Below are positions 1-13,578 of a DNA stretch of 64,000 nucleotides, one piece after another. Numbering within the stretch: position 1 is the stretch's first letter; every line of letters starts with the position of its first letter. The notes beneath the pieces are model-generated. The model was not told the DNA's origin. It did no database searches and saw nothing but the letters and a program-made list of their open reading frames with translations. Source of the DNA: Xestospongia bergquistia (lineage: Eukaryota > Porifera > Demospongiae > Haplosclerida > Petrosiidae); the NCBI GenBank assembly GCA_963965975.1, contig OZ014417.1, positions 7,870,821 to 7,934,820 on the forward strand, read 5' to 3'. A program made the position numbers and the translations under genes.

Positions 1-238
1 CTATTGGAGGAGTCACCAACACCAAACGACAGCCTATTAACAGATGTTACTCTGAATAAAGAAAAGAAAAGAATTTGCTATCATAACAGCTGCTGAAATA
101 TAGCCAAATACCTGAGAATTATCTTATTAAAGATACCATGAAAGTGTAGACCACTCAGTTGATAAAGAACATTGCAAGCTGATTGTGAAATCTTTTCTGT
201 CTCTCCACCTGAAAGTAAACATAGCTGGAGGAAAAGGA

Positions 239-358
<120 letters not shown>

Positions 359-551
359 ACGATGTCATACACTTCACTAGATTACATAACAATTGAGTAT
401 TATTATTACAATTTATTATTATTATAATTATAAGCCCTTTTATCTTATCAAAGTTTTGATTGGCTCAAAACACTAAACATCATTAATAATTATATAACAT
501 GAGAAATCCAACAGTTTCAAAAACCAATGTAACCAGTAAAGCACATATTAC

Positions 552-2206
552 CTGAGTGATTCTTTGAAAAAAACGCTGAAGCGATTGTAAATTTTCATCA
601 TTCAATGATGTATCAGCTCTCTGTATAAAACATGATTATAAAATCTGTTTATATTATATATTAATATTAACTTTTTCAAGACAAGAAGCAATACAATTCA
701 ATAAAACGCAATAAGATTGTACCACTTCTCCTTCTGCTGATGTAGGTGAGTAATCCTGTAAGGAGAGAGAGAGGAATATGAGTTGTGTTCATCATAATAC
801 AAATATTAATATAACAATACAATGAGAAGACTCCTTATATATATATCGTTAATAGTAAATTAATTAGTTTTTGCCTCAACTAATGAATAAATAAAATAAT
901 ACAAAACTACCAGAGTATAAAATTGATCATAAAAGGGAACAATTACTTATAATTATTCATATAATTATATAGAACATCTGTTATACTAACAATCAGTGCC
1001 AAAAGCTCATTACAAGATATGCATACAACTATTGCCGTATGCTAATAGTAAGAGATTTACAATTAATAGATTATCAAATCATACGTGACCTTCAATAAAT
1101 ATATATATTTGAGAGAGAGAGAGAGAGAAAAGAGATAATAAGACAAAAATTATCCTTAGAGAGACAAACAAAAGTTTCTACATAAACTACACACACAGTG
1201 GCCTGAGGGATGTGGCCAGTAACATATGTGTTTTTTATAGCTTTTATCTAAAACTAGTACACCTGCATGATAGGGAAGGCTAGAAGCCTTTTAAATCAAA
1301 ATTAACAGGTGGAACTTGACTGGTGAGTCCCATCAATATTAAGTTCAATCTAATACTGTCACAGCACCTTGTTGAGGTTTTCTAATACACTGGAGAGTCC
1401 ATTGATGACAGCTGCAAATTCATAATTACTTAGGTCTAGCACAGAGGCTACAGTTTCTTCTAGTAACTGGTCATTGCAAGATCCAAGGGGATTAGGAAGA
1501 TGGGGTAACTAGAGAGAGAGGGTGAAATAAAGAGAAGGAGAAAGAAAGAGAGAGAGAGAGTGAGAGAGGAGAGTGTGAGAGAGAGAAAGAGAGAAGTAGT
1601 GAGTAAAAGTACACTTACTTCCATCAATTGACATATTAGAACAACACCCACAGTTTATTTTACAACAATACACACACATGCACACACGCACACACACGCA
1701 CACATATCATGAAGACATCAATAATTCTCTATAATATTAACTAATACTTTATGGAGGAGTCATAAGAACAACATACTATATATATAATATATACTATTTC
1801 CAAATTACAAAAAAATAAACAAAACTAATGGACTTGAAAATGAATATAAACTTAAGTAACCACTAAATGAGATTTTTTAAAAGAATACACAACATCTTAT
1901 TAAACAACTATTATGATTATTAATACAGGTGACAAAACTCAATTGAAGGAAACTTTAGATAACAAACTGTCTACCAACAGTGCATACTAGTACATTACAA
2001 GTCTGTGATCACAGGTTGTCTATCAGGAAACTGATATGTACTGAAAGTTTCATAAATAACCTCTATATAGTGACAATGGATGCAATTTTATGTGTAAATG
2101 AATCAATGCAAGTGTGCTTTTAAAGTACTGTAGTATTAATACAGTTATTAGCACAATCACATTATAACAATGATGTACTAATGTGATAAAAGACTTTATG
2201 TATGTG

Positions 2207-2252
<46 letters not shown>

Positions 2253-2342
2253 TAGAGAGAGAGAGGGGGGGGGGGGGAGGTCACTAACCAGATTGGCCAG
2301 TCTCCTGATAACAGCATCAATCCACTCAGATGAACTGGTCAT
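552..2342 (-). CDS. NF1: Neurofibromin, N-terminal exons (partial; continues off left edge)
   Basis: Neurofibromin is a Ras GTPase-activating protein; only its extreme N-terminus is present, so the catalytic domain cannot be judged. Four exons read in phase 0 on the minus strand: 2289-2342 (start; SSEWIDAVIRRLANL), 1368-1508 (LEETVASVLDLSNYEF then INGLSSVLENLNK), 672-755 (VVQSYCVLLNCIASCLEK) and 552-620 (DENLQSLQRFFQRITQ). Order and spacing match the human N-terminus as I recall it (VEWVQAVVSRF, INISKYKFSLVISGL, a CL motif, then a short helix). Borders follow GT-AG and all four lengths are multiples of three. A further exon probably lies at the left edge but I could not fix its frame. The alternative is another helical-repeat protein, but several collinear motifs make this less likely. 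Confidence 0.75.
2214..2279. repeat. GA microsatellite followed by a poly-G run
   Basis: A GA repeat ends in a run of about ten G next to the donor of neurofibromin exon 1. It is intronic on the minus strand and reads as a CT/C tract there. Confidence 0.9.
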
Positions 2343-3130
2343 GATCCTTTCCACCTTACTTTAATACACTAGCTCTATTTACAATATCTTTTAACAGCTA
2401 CTAACTCCCTTCCTGATTTAAGGATAGAGTAACAATAAAACATGTTAAAATTAATGTTTACTGTTCCCTCTGCATGTGATAGCACACAGTGGTATTGCTG
2501 ATATATTATATATATATATAAATGCTTTGATACTAAACAACTATATAGTCCAAAAAGAGACATAATAGTGTGTATTTACAATGTTATTATATATATATTA
2601 ATTAAGCATACCTCTTTGTTAAACTAGCTTAATTTCAGGGTCAGTTGTTCTCTCTGCTTTGTAGGGGGACAGCGTAATTTTCTTTTGGAATAATGAATAA
2701 TGAGCCCTGGACGTATCTACTCTGGAAGCTACTACACTTATATTCCCATGTGTTGCTTAAGGTAACTCGCTTCACATAGAGAGCAAGAAGAGGAAGTCCC
2801 GGTAGCTATATAATTATTTGAATAGTGTTTACACACCCACTATAGGGTGGAGCTATTATTATTAATAATTGGAGCTTAGTCAGTCAATTTCTTCAAAGTT
2901 GCATTTTTTTGTTAAGATATTATTAATAGCTTAATTAAAGGAAGTGAGCTAGTTAAAGTAAAACTAATTAAAATAACTACTTAATCAAAAACTTAATTAT
3001 TCTTCATGCCATTGAGGAGCCATTGTAATAACTCTCATGACACTTATTTAATTAATTTAATTCATGAATTCAGTTTAAATCTCTTTGATGATAAAGATAT
3101 CACAGGTTAAAATCATTTTGTTAATATGGT
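2343..3130. other. Intergenic region between NF1 and H3
   Basis: AT-rich sequence between the start of neurofibromin (reading left) and the 3' end of histone H3 (also reading left). It should hold the neurofibromin promoter and 5' UTR. I see no convincing TATA box, no gene and no repeat beyond short TA runs. Confidence 0.6.
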
Positions 3131-3146
3131 GGTTCTGAAAAGAACC
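3131..3146 (-). terminator. Histone mRNA 3' stem-loop
   Basis: On the minus strand this reads GGTTCTTTTCAGAACC: a perfect six-base-pair stem closed by a four-base TTTC loop. It fits the consensus of the element that replaces the poly(A) tail of replication-dependent histone mRNAs and is bound by SLBP. It starts 36 bases after the H3 stop codon, a normal distance. I could not recognise the purine-rich downstream element bound by U7 with confidence. Confidence 0.93.
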
Positions 3147-3182
3147 GGTTAGAAGGAAAAAAAAAAAGGAAAAAGAAAGAGT

Positions 3183-3918
<736 letters not shown>

Positions 3919-5310
3919 ATGCAGGCTGCTAAAATCAAGAATTAAGCAGCCCGAACGAATTGTCTTTTGAGTTGAACTATTGTTCCCATGTAGGGACAAT
4001 GCATGAATGAAACGGCTAATGACAACTTTTCAAATGAAGCTGTCCATACGTATACTATATATTTCACAGCTAGATATATAGAAAACTACATATTAACTGC
4101 AAATGTTTAAGTAAAATCCATTACTAAGTACTTTAACAATATGTAAAAAATTAACCAGGGTTTTTAAATAAAATCATAATCGATTATATCACTCATACTT
4201 TGAACTTAGTTTCTGTGTGTTTCTCTACTTTAGGAAGATGGTGTTGGTTTTGCTACAACATTGCATTGAATAAATTCTATCTTTCAATTCTAGGTGGTTC
4301 ACAATATTGTTACACACAACCTGAACCATCAGATGATAAGGTTATTTAAATTCAGATCAGCATGCTAATGTTTTACTAAAAGTAGAAAATGAAATGTTAT
4401 CTTTTTGAAAACTAAAACTAAATTATCTTAAAATACACTTAACCATTTTTATTATTATATTTGTAGGAACCAACTAATATATGGTTTCTAACATTTCATA
4501 TTGTGGACGCCATATCTGTCCATGCCATTCATGGATGGAGTGAAAAACAAGTAGGTTCTTGAACTAATGCAACATGTTAAGTTACTTTTACATATTACCC
4601 ATATCTCTATAACATGCTCAGTAATGTTAGATGAATATTATTACAAAATAGAGCGTTATAATTATGGTACCAGCTGTGAGATCATTACACAGTGTGGAAA
4701 TGTAATCACTTATATTGTGGCAATGAATTTTATATAATGTTCTTCCATTTTCATAATGTATTTGATATACAAGTTCTGTTAACATTCTTATAATAATTCT
4801 ATACAATTAAATGATGTTATTATGTAGTTGATTCAATTACATAACTCTATTAAAATATTTTAGTAACTTTTAAACCAGAAAAGCATTCTATACATATTAT
4901 TACACAACTAACAAGCCACTAACACTCAAGTACATAACATTTACTTACTTCCATCAATACTAGTAACAATAGAGATAAGAGTAGGTACTATTACAGTAAA
5001 CATTACACTGTCCTTTAATTATATTAGTATATTAAGGTGTTGACATGTTTAATATGTCCTCTAGTAATTACTAGTACTATAATATAATAATAAATATAAT
5101 ATTACTATACTAATATAATATAATGATATAATATAATAAAATAATACTATAATAAACAATATAATAATATAATATAATAATAATTATAATGACTTTTATT
5201 TTGACTGTCACTCATGTTTTATTTCCTGATCACCATAGAAACAAGGAGGACGCTGTATCTTATTGTATGGTCAAGCCATTTTATTGGCTTCTGGACCTCA
5301 ACAGGATAAA
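3919..5310 (+). pseudogene. Broken copy A of ryanodine receptor exons 1-4
   Basis: Matches the four intact exons at 10146-11692. In exon 1 one A is missing, giving AAA ATC AAG AAT TAA, and a 10-bp deletion removes the FVRT codons and the GTGAGT splice donor. Exon 2 has a deletion in the GTGCATA stretch that leads to a TGA. Exons 3 and 4 are well preserved, with one Arg to Cys change (CTGTAT) in exon 4. It cannot supply a normal receptor N-terminus. Confidence 0.88.
5085..5190. repeat. TAA/ATAATA-rich tract, copy A intron 3
   Basis: A low-complexity AT tract of 'taatataata' type just before exon 4 in copy A. The corresponding tracts in B and C are longer, so this intron is a site of repeat-length change. 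Confidence 0.85.
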
Positions 5311-5498
5311 GTAAGACATTGTAGTAATGGCAATATTTATTTTTATTACAATGCTAATACTATAACATGTAGTTTGTTGTACATGAATCTTCATGACTAG
5401 TACTCCTCATTGTTGAAACTTGATGTCTGTGTCAATCTGTCTTCTATATCTAGCTTGTTTAGACTGGCTACGATGTATAGGTAGCCTACCCTGTCCAG

Positions 5499-5952
5499 GA
5501 CAATTCTAAATATTCTAAATTACGAAATTTTTCTAAGTAAATCTCATATTGTCACTGTAATTCTGATTCCAATCTCTCGTACTCATCCATATAAGCAGGT
5601 CTTACATTTGCAAGACTTTGTAATCGTTTTTTTTTCTTTCCAGTTCTTGTCTCTTTTTTTCAATTTTTACTTCTAAGCTAGCCTCATCAGAAGCTGCATT
5701 GTCCATTCTCTGATTCATACGTTGTATTTCTGCATTTACAGCTGCTATACTGTTCTCAATACCTCTTTCAATCTCGTCTATGTCGACAGATCGTGATATA
5801 GCACTGAGTCTGTCATACCTCTGAATTAACCAAGTAAGAATTTCAGCTACAAGAGAGAAATTAGGCTATCTAAAGTTCTCCATTGATATCAGCCTTGGAT
5901 AGCCTAAAGTGTGCATCATCTCTGTGAAGTTTCTAATTTCTCTGTAAGACAT
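5499..5952 (-). pseudogene. Broken copy of the intronless CLUAP1/IFT38 gene
   Basis: Matches the intact gene at 8687-9808 from its start codon (5950-5952). It carries a CAG to TAG nonsense change at codon 29, just after the MENFR motif. It lacks about 348 bp corresponding to 9321-9668, an in-frame loss of 116 codons joining QRYD to RLSAISRS. The coding homology fades left of about 5499, so the C-terminal third is missing. Its promoter is the one shared with H3. Confidence 0.87.
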
Positions 5953-6266
5953 TTCTGAAGAATCGTTGAGAGCCCATAAAGATGAAAACGAAGATCTGGA
6001 GACGAGAGATTTGCTGATTTGGATCTAAAGAATGATGTGGTAGGGCCCTATTTTTATACCCTCTTGTCTACCCGTGCTAATTTTGAACGTTCACACCTGG
6101 TTGGTGTGAACATTATAAGGATCACATGATACATAGCTAACAGTTTAATGGGCATGAATAAATAATCAGCTAGTGATCCTCTAGATTAACTAAGAGTAGA
6201 AGCACAACAAGCTCCTCCTTTGAACAAATTTACATCTTGCAAGGGTTGCTGCCCTTTTGGAGCATC

Positions 6267-7749
6267 ATGCAGGCTGCTAAAAATCAAGAATTAAGCAGCC
6301 CGAACGAATTGTCTTTTGAGTTGAACTATTGTGCCCATGTAGGGACAATGCATGAATGAAACAGCTAATGGCAACTTTTCAAATGAAGCTGTCCATACGT
6401 ACCATACGTATACTATATATTTCACAGCTAGATATATAGAAAACTACATATTAACTGCAAATGTTTAAGTAAAATTCCATTACTAAGTACTTTAACAATA
6501 TGTAAAAAATTAACCAGGGTTTTTAAATAAAATCATAATCGATTATATCACTCATACTTTGTTCCTGTATGTTTCTCTATTTTAGGAAGATGGTGTTGGT
6601 TTTGCTACAATAGTGCAATTGCATTGAATAAATTCTATCTTTCAGTTGTAGGTGGTTCACAATATTGTTACACACAACCTGAACCATCAGATGATAAGGT
6701 TATTTAAAACATTTAAATTCAGATCAGCATGCTAATGTTTTACTAAAAGTAGAAAGCGAAATGTTATCTTTTTTAAAACTAAACTAAATTATCTTAAAAT
6801 ACACTTAACCATTTTTATTATTATATTTGTAAGAACCAACTAATATATGGTTTCTAACATTTCATATTGTGGACGCCATATCTGTCCATGCCATTCATGG
6901 ATGGAGTGAAATACAAGTAGGTTCTTGAACTAATGCAACATGTTAACTTACTTTTACATATTACCCATATCTCTATAACATGCTCAGTAATGTTAGATGA
7001 ATATTATTACAAAATAGAGCGTTATAATTATGGTACCAGCTGTGAGATCATTACACAGTGCGGAAATGTAATGTTCTTCTATTTTCACAATGTATTTGAT
7101 ATACAAGTTCTGTTAACATTCTTATAATAATTCTATATAATTAATTAATGTTAATTACGTAGTTGATTCAATTACATAACTCTATTAAAATATTTTAGTA
7201 ACTTTTAAACCAGAAAAGCATTCTATATATATTATTACACAACTAACAAGCCACTAACACTCAAGTATATAACATTTACTTACTTCCATCAATACTAGTA
7301 ACAATGGAGATAAGAGTAGGTTCTTTTACATTAAACATCTCACTGTCTTTAATTGTATTAGTATATTAAGGTGTCGACATGTTGTCATATTTAATATGTC
7401 CTCTAGTAATTACTAGTACTACTATACTAATATTATATAATAATATAATAAAATAATAATACTATAATAATACAATATAATAATATAATATAATAATATA
7501 ATAAAATAATAATACTATAATAATACAATATAATAATATAATATAATAATATAATAAAATAATAATACTATAATAATACAATATAATAATATAATAAAAT
7601 AATACTATAATAATATAATATAATAATAATTATAATGATTTTACTGTCACTCATGTTTTATTTCCTGATCACCATAGAAACAAGGAGGACGTCGTATCTT
7701 ATTATACGGTCAAGCCATTTTATTGGCTTCTGGACCTCAACAGGATAAA
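6267..7749 (+). pseudogene. Broken copy B of ryanodine receptor exons 1-4
   Basis: Exon 1 opens [14 protein letters not shown], but the 10-bp deletion shared with copy A removes the FVRT end and splice donor, so the frame runs on to a TGA. Exon 2 has a frameshift near ACAATAGTGCAATTGC and reaches a TGA. Exons 3 and 4 remain readable. No transcript from this copy could encode the family N-terminus. Confidence 0.87.
7430..7640. repeat. TAA/ATAATA-rich tract, copy B intron 3
   Basis: About 210 bp of 'ataatataata' repeats, itself containing a tandem sub-unit of roughly 60 bp (ATAATACTATAATAATACAA repeated three times). It lies in the intron before exon 4 of copy B. Confidence 0.88.
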
Positions 7750-7925
7750 GTAAGACATTGGACTGTGTAATTGATTTCAGTGCTCAATCTACATTGTATT
7801 AATTTATATCAAATATAAATTTAACAAAATACTTGGATTGTTTAAACTGTAAAGATCTGAAATTTATGGAAATATATTTATATACAGATGTAGTATATTT
7901 AATTCATTTATTTTAATAGTTATAT

Positions 7926-8540
7926 TATTATTATACTTGAATTGTTTAAACTGTAAAGACCTGAAATTTGTGGAAATACATATATACAGATGTAGTATAT
8001 TTAATTGATTTTATTTGACATGAATGTAATTGACCAAACATCAGTTCCTATAAATTATATTTTAGCATTATAGCCTTATGGTTTTTGATGATACAAGAAG
8101 TATTTTCACAAACTAAGCCAGACACTGGCAGACAGTTCAGTATATAAAGAAGCTGTTTAGCAGTTTAGCAATGTTTACTCAGTTAATGATGGAATACAAC
8201 TTTTTTACTACACACAAGGTGGAAGATATAGATATTAGAAAGAGAAAGGATGGTAAAAGAATTAATTGATTGTACCCAACTAAGACCACATGTAACAAAC
8301 TATGTCTTTAATAGCATAATTGACATAGTAGAAATAGATATTGTGGGAGTTGACATTGTCCTTTCCTCCATTTCTTTCCTTTCATTGTTCTCACTCTGGA
8401 CAGCTTCACTTTGCCCATTTTATATAATTTTACACTACATGTGGGTACTAACTTATTTAGAATTACGGACGTAAACATTCTTAATTTTGCATTAAAATGT
8501 AATGTGGAAAAATTAATATACCTCCATACATTGTAAAATT
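7926..8540. other. Spacer between copy B and the CLUAP1 gene
   Basis: AT-rich. The left part repeats the copy B end (CTTGAATTGTTTAAACTG motif). The rest holds a 74-codon plus-strand frame at 8250-8474 with no recognisable domain and no splice context; I do not call it a gene. Confidence 0.55.
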
Positions 8541-8542
8541 AT

Positions 8543-8640
8543 TGGAACAAGTGAAGTTTCATTTCTAGTAAAGTTTCTCCTTGCTGTTCTTGTCTGTCCG
8601 TCTCAACCTTTTGTGATCTTGCTTGCTCTTCTGTGTCAAT
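8543..8640 (-). pseudogene. Extra fragment of the CLUAP1 C-terminal coiled coil
   Basis: On the minus strand this reads DTEEQARSQKVETDRQEQQ followed by GETLLEMKL. It combines two motifs of the neighbouring gene (NDTEEQAK and VEQDRQEQQ...LVEMKL) in altered order. It lies just past the stop codon of the intact copy and looks like a local duplication remnant. Confidence 0.7.
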
Positions 8641-8686
8641 ATTTGATAGTTGACATGGTAGGAATAGATGGTAAATAAAAATAACT

Positions 8687-9808
8687 CTAAAAGTCTCCAT
8701 CAGAGTCAATCTCTTCATTATGTCCTCTCTCCACAAACTCTCCTTCCTCCTCTTCTTGTAGATCACCCAACATTTCTTCACCATTTCTACTCCCAGAACT
8801 AAGAGAAGCACTGCCTTCATCACTGGCAATTCCTTCTCCAGTCATATTTCCAACAAACCGAGTCTTTGCTTGCTCTTCTGTGTCATTTTGTATAACAGCA
8901 TCGTTTAGAGTTTTATCATTTTCTTGTTGAACTTGAAGTTTCATTTCTACTAAAGTATGTTCTTGCTGTTCTTGTCTGTCTTGCTCAACCTGTTTGTGAT
9001 CTTCAAGTTGTAATTCTAAATACACTAAATTACGAAATTTATCCACAAAAAACTCATATTGTCTCTGCAATTTTGATTCTAATCTTTCATACTCGTACAT
9101 ATAAGCAGGTCTTACATTTGCAAGACTTTGTAATCGTTTTTTTTTTCTTTCCAGTTCTTGTCTCTTTTTTTCAATTTTTACTTCTAAGCTAGCCTCGTCA
9201 GAAGCTGCATTGTCCATTCTCTGATTCATACGTTGTATTTCTGCATTTACCGCTGCTATACTGTTCTCAATACCTCTTTCAATCTCGTCTATGTCGACAG
9301 ATCGTGATATAGCACTGAGTCTTGCCTCTCTCAAGCCAACTTCTTGGATTAAAAGTTTGTATAAATTAGCACCGTTTGTGGTGACTAGTTGGCAACACGC
9401 CTTTAGATCTGTGCTTTTACTTATCAGTTGATTATGGACTGAAGTAGACTCTGATTCATTTCCTGTTTTATCTTCATTTGAACGCATAGCTGAGTACAGA
9501 ACTGAGGTGATCTTCAGAAGTTCTTTGACAGCATAGCCATCTGCACCATAGAGTTTCTTTGTGTTCAATTTTATATGTGCTTTTGTTGCCATTAATTGGG
9601 CAGCTGACTTGATAAAGATGACTCGATCCTGTTCTGTCTCTATATTTGTTACTATATCTGCTGATGGGTCATACCTCTGAATTAACCAAGTAAGAATTTC
9701 AGCTACAAGAGAGAAATTAGGCTGTCTAAAGTTCTCCATTGATATCAGCCTTGGGTAGCCTAAAGTGTTCATCATCTCTGTGAAGTTTCTAACTTCTCTG
9801 TAAGACAT
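8687..9808 (-). CDS. CLUAP1: CLUAP1/IFT38 homologue, intronless (probable retrogene)
   Basis: CLUAP1 (IFT38, DYF-3, qilin) is a subunit of the ciliary IFT-B train. This single 373-codon frame starts MSYREVRNFTEMM and contains [52 protein letters not shown], a long coiled coil with NAASDEASLEVKIEKKRQEL, and an acidic tail ending DSDGDF. These match the family from first residue to last; human CLUAP1 is about 413 residues. Such a gene would normally have introns, so an uninterrupted copy suggests retroposition, although I see no clear poly(A) scar. It uses the promoter sequence also found at H3 and lies divergent to the intact receptor exon 1. No frame defect is visible. Confidence 0.9.
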   Translation of the reverse strand: MSYREVRNFTEMMNTLGYPRLISMENFRQPNFSLVAEILTWLIQRYDPSADIVTNIETEQDRVIFIKSAAQLMATKAHIKLNTKKLYGADGYAVKELLKITSVLYSAMRSNEDKTGNESESTSVHNQLISKSTDLKACCQLVTTNGANLYKLLIQEVGLREARLSAISRSVDIDEIERGIENSIAAVNAEIQRMNQRMDNAASDEASLEVKIEKKRQELERKKKRLQSLANVRPAYMYEYERLESKLQRQYEFFVDKFRNLVYLELQLEDHKQVEQDRQEQQEHTLVEMKLQVQQENDKTLNDAVIQNDTEEQAKTRFVGNMTGEGIASDEGSASLSSGSRNGEEMLGDLQEEEEGEFVERGHNEEIDSDGDF

Positions 9809-10145
9809 TTCTGAAGAATCGTTGAGAGCTTATAAAGATGAAAACGAAGACCTGGATACGAGAGATTTGGATCTAAACTTTCTTAGTTTCTAAAGTAAAG
9901 AATGAAGTGGTAGGGCCCTATTTTTATACCCTCTTGTCTACCCGCGCTAATTTTGAACGTTCACACCTGGTTGGTGTGAACATTATAAGGATCACATGAT
10001 ACATAGCTAACAGTTTAATGGATATGAATATTATAATCAGCTAGTGATCCTCTAGATCAACTAAGAGAGCTTTATTTAGAAGCATAACAAGCTCCTCCTT
10101 GAACAAATTTACATCTTGCAAGGTTCGCTACCCTTTAGGAGCATC
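9809..10145. promoter_or_regulatory. Divergent promoter, CLUAP1 (-) and ryanodine receptor (+)
   Basis: A 337-bp gap separates the two start codons. On the minus strand TATAAAAATAGGGCCC (TATA at 9921-9928) sits about 115 bases upstream of the CLUAP1 ATG, matching the H3 copy almost base for base. No TATA box is apparent in the receptor direction. The CLUAP1 5' leader differs from H3 only in the last ~13 bases before the ATG. Confidence 0.75.
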
Positions 10146-13100
10146 ATGCAGACTGCTAAAAATCAAGAATTAAGCAGTCCGAACGAATCGTCTTTTGTTA
10201 GAACTGTGAGTTGAAGTATTGTGCCCATGTAGGGACAATGCATGAATGAAACGGCGAATGGTAACTTTTCAACTGATTGAAATGAAGCTGTCTATATGTT
10301 GTTTACTATTTCACAGCTAGATATATAAAAACTACATATTAATTGCAAATGTTTAGTACAAATTCCATTACTAAGTACTTTAACAATTTGTAAAAAATTA
10401 ATCAGGGCTTTTAAATAAAATCATAGTCGATTATATCACTCATACTTTGAACTTAGTTCCTGTGTGTTTCTCTATTTTAGGAAGATGGTGTTGGTTTTGC
10501 TACAACAGTGCATATTGCATTGAATAAATTCTATCTTTCAATTCTAGGTGGTTCACAATATTGTTACACACAACCTGAACCATCAGATGATAAGGTTATT
10601 TAAATTCAGATCAGCATGCTAATGTTTTACTAAAAGTAGAAAATGAAATGTTATCGTTTTGAAAACTAAAACTAAATTATCTTAAAATACACTTAACCAT
10701 TTTTATTATTATATTTGTAGGAACCAACTAACATATGGTTTCTAACATTTCATATTGTGGACGCCATATCTGTCCATGCCATTCATGGATGGAGTGAAAA
10801 ACAAGTAGGTTCTTGAACCAACATGTTAACTTACTTTTACATATTACCCATATCTCTATAACATGCTCAGTAATGTTAGATGAATATTATTGCAAAATAG
10901 AGCATTATAATTATGGTACCAGCTGTGAGATCATTACACAGTGCGGAAATGTAATCACTTATATTGTGGCAATGAATTTCATATAATGTTCTTCCATTTT
11001 CACAATGTATTTGATATACAAGTTCTGTTAACATTCTTATAATAATTCTATACAATTAAATGATGTTATTATGTAGTTGATTCAATTACATAACTCTATT
11101 AAAATATTTTAGTAACTTTTAAACCAGAAAAGCATTCTATATATATTATTACACAACTAACAAGCCACTAACACTCAAGTACATAACATTTACTTACTTC
11201 CATCAATACTAGTAACAATGGGGAGATAAGAGTAGGTTCTTTTACAGTAAACATTACACTGTCCTTTAATTATATTAGTATATTAAGGTGTCAACATGTT
11301 GTCATGTTTAATATGTCCTCTATTGTTATATTTGTTATTAGAATACAATAGTAATTACAAGTACTATAATATAATAAAATAATACTATAATAATATAATA
11401 TAATAATACTATAATATAATACTATAATAATATAATAAAATAATACTATAATAATATAATATAATAATACTATAATAATATAATATAATAATATAATATA
11501 ATAATAATATAATACTATAATAATATAATATAATAATACAATATAATAATATAATATAATAATAATTATAATGACTTTTATTTTGACTGTCACTCATGTT
11601 TTATTTCCTGATCACCATAGAAACAAGGAGGACGTCGTATCTTATTATATGGTCAAGCCATCTTGTTGGCTTCTGGACCTCAACAGGATAAAGTAAGACA
11701 TTGGACTGTATAATTGATTTCAATGCTCAATCTACATTGTATTAATTTATATCAAATATAGAGTATTTGCTCTTTAACAAAATACTTGAATTGTTTAAAC
11801 TGTAAAGATCTGAAATTTATGGAAATATATATATACAGATGTAGTATATTTACTTGATTTTTTTTAATAGTTATATTATTATTGCTAACACCTTTTCCAA
11901 TACCTATTGTGTAAATAGTGTCAGATAGCAATCCCTACATTTTACACCTTGTCAGTGATGTCTTTGTAATCATTTCTGTAGTATTTACGATGTCTCTCTT
12001 ACAATCCTGAAAATGGTAAGAAAAAGAAAACAAAGAATGCTCTCATGAACTATCACATTGGTTTCACTTCTCTGAGGGATCCAAGTAAAGAGATTAGATA
12101 CTAATTATAATATTCTATATTTGGTCATTATAATAGGAGGTGCTGATGCTAATTGTTGGTTTACTATACATCCAGCTACCAAACAGCGTTCAGATGGAGA
12201 AAAGGTAAATTTTAACTAATAAAACTATCATTGATTAATTATTAAGTAAACAGTTCCAATTGTATTTATAGTATAACATATTATTACTAGCTTATAAATT
12301 AAATTGTGTTGTTATAGCAACCGAACTAAGAAGAAAAGACCAATATGTATACTGACTATGTTATTTGAGAGTGTATGTATAATTGTATATATATTCTTAC
12401 AGGTCCAGGCTGGTGATGAAGTATTCCTTATCAATGTAGGAACTAAAAGATATTTGGTAAGTAGTAACAATATGTGACCTGATTTGCAAAAGGGGACCAC
12501 TTCTGTCGAAACATTTGTGACCCTATTTGTTAACAAAGCACTGTTAAAACATTTTCAATATCTCATTTTTTATACATATATTTGGTATAACTATTCTATA
12601 TATATGCAAAACTGTTGTTTGGTATGTTTTAATAGTGGTGTCTTAACAAATCAGGTCACATATATTTTGACAGAAGTGGTCCCTTTTTGCAAATCAAGTC
12701 ACATATGTCCTCCTTTTATTAATAACATAATAACCATTATCATGACACTCATTCATTAATTCTCATTAATTGAGTGTGGACTTATATTTAAATGTACTTA
12801 TTATTACATATTCTAGTCACTCTCACAAGTACCTACCTCTCATGGAAGTGTTAGTTCCAGTATGAGTCTTGATATTGATGTGAGGGAACATGTTAATACC
12901 TTATATTAAGGTTTACAACCTTCTACTCCTCAGGATGACAGTATAACTGAAATACCTGTTGCCACCTTTACACCATGTCCATGGACCATTGAACTTATAG
13001 TATCTGGTGGTGATAAAGAATTATTTGCAGGTATGTGTGTGTGTGTAAAAAAAGGAAGAAATGGACTTTAAAGAAAGTATTTAACACAACCACTTCTCTC

Positions 13101-13542
13101 ATTAGGTTATCTTAATGGTGGTGATCTTATTCAAATGAAACTGTTACACTGCAAAGAGGAACATTTCTCTGTTGCTCTCTCTTCAGCAGAAGACATACTA
13201 TCAACTAAACCCGTTAACAAGAAGTGAGTATCACAGCTGGTAATTGGAATGGCTCTTAACTTTCTATTTTTTGTTTTTTTAAAAAGACTAATCAGTTTTG
13301 AAGATAAATCAGTTCAAAAAGAATTAAGATCTGTTTGGATGATCATGTTGTCTGGAGTCAAATTTGGTAGAGCGTTTATTGAATGGGGTCAATCTTTTCG
13401 TCTTTATCATGTGACAAGTGGGATGTACCTTGGGGTGGAGTCTAATGAGGTCATTTTAATTGATGGCACCCAAGCTGACCAAGCAAGAACTTCATTCTCT
13501 TTTGTCAGAAAATCTGTGAGTTATACATGTAGAACTCTCTCT

Positions 13543-13578
<36 letters not shown>

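Noticed and set aside
1-36. A fifth neurofibromin exon at the left edge
   Set aside because: A possible acceptor exists near 35, but the natural phase gives a stop and too little sequence is present to decide.
8250-8474. Plus-strand frame of 74 codons
   Set aside because: No family resemblance, no splice context and AT-rich composition; it lies in duplication debris.
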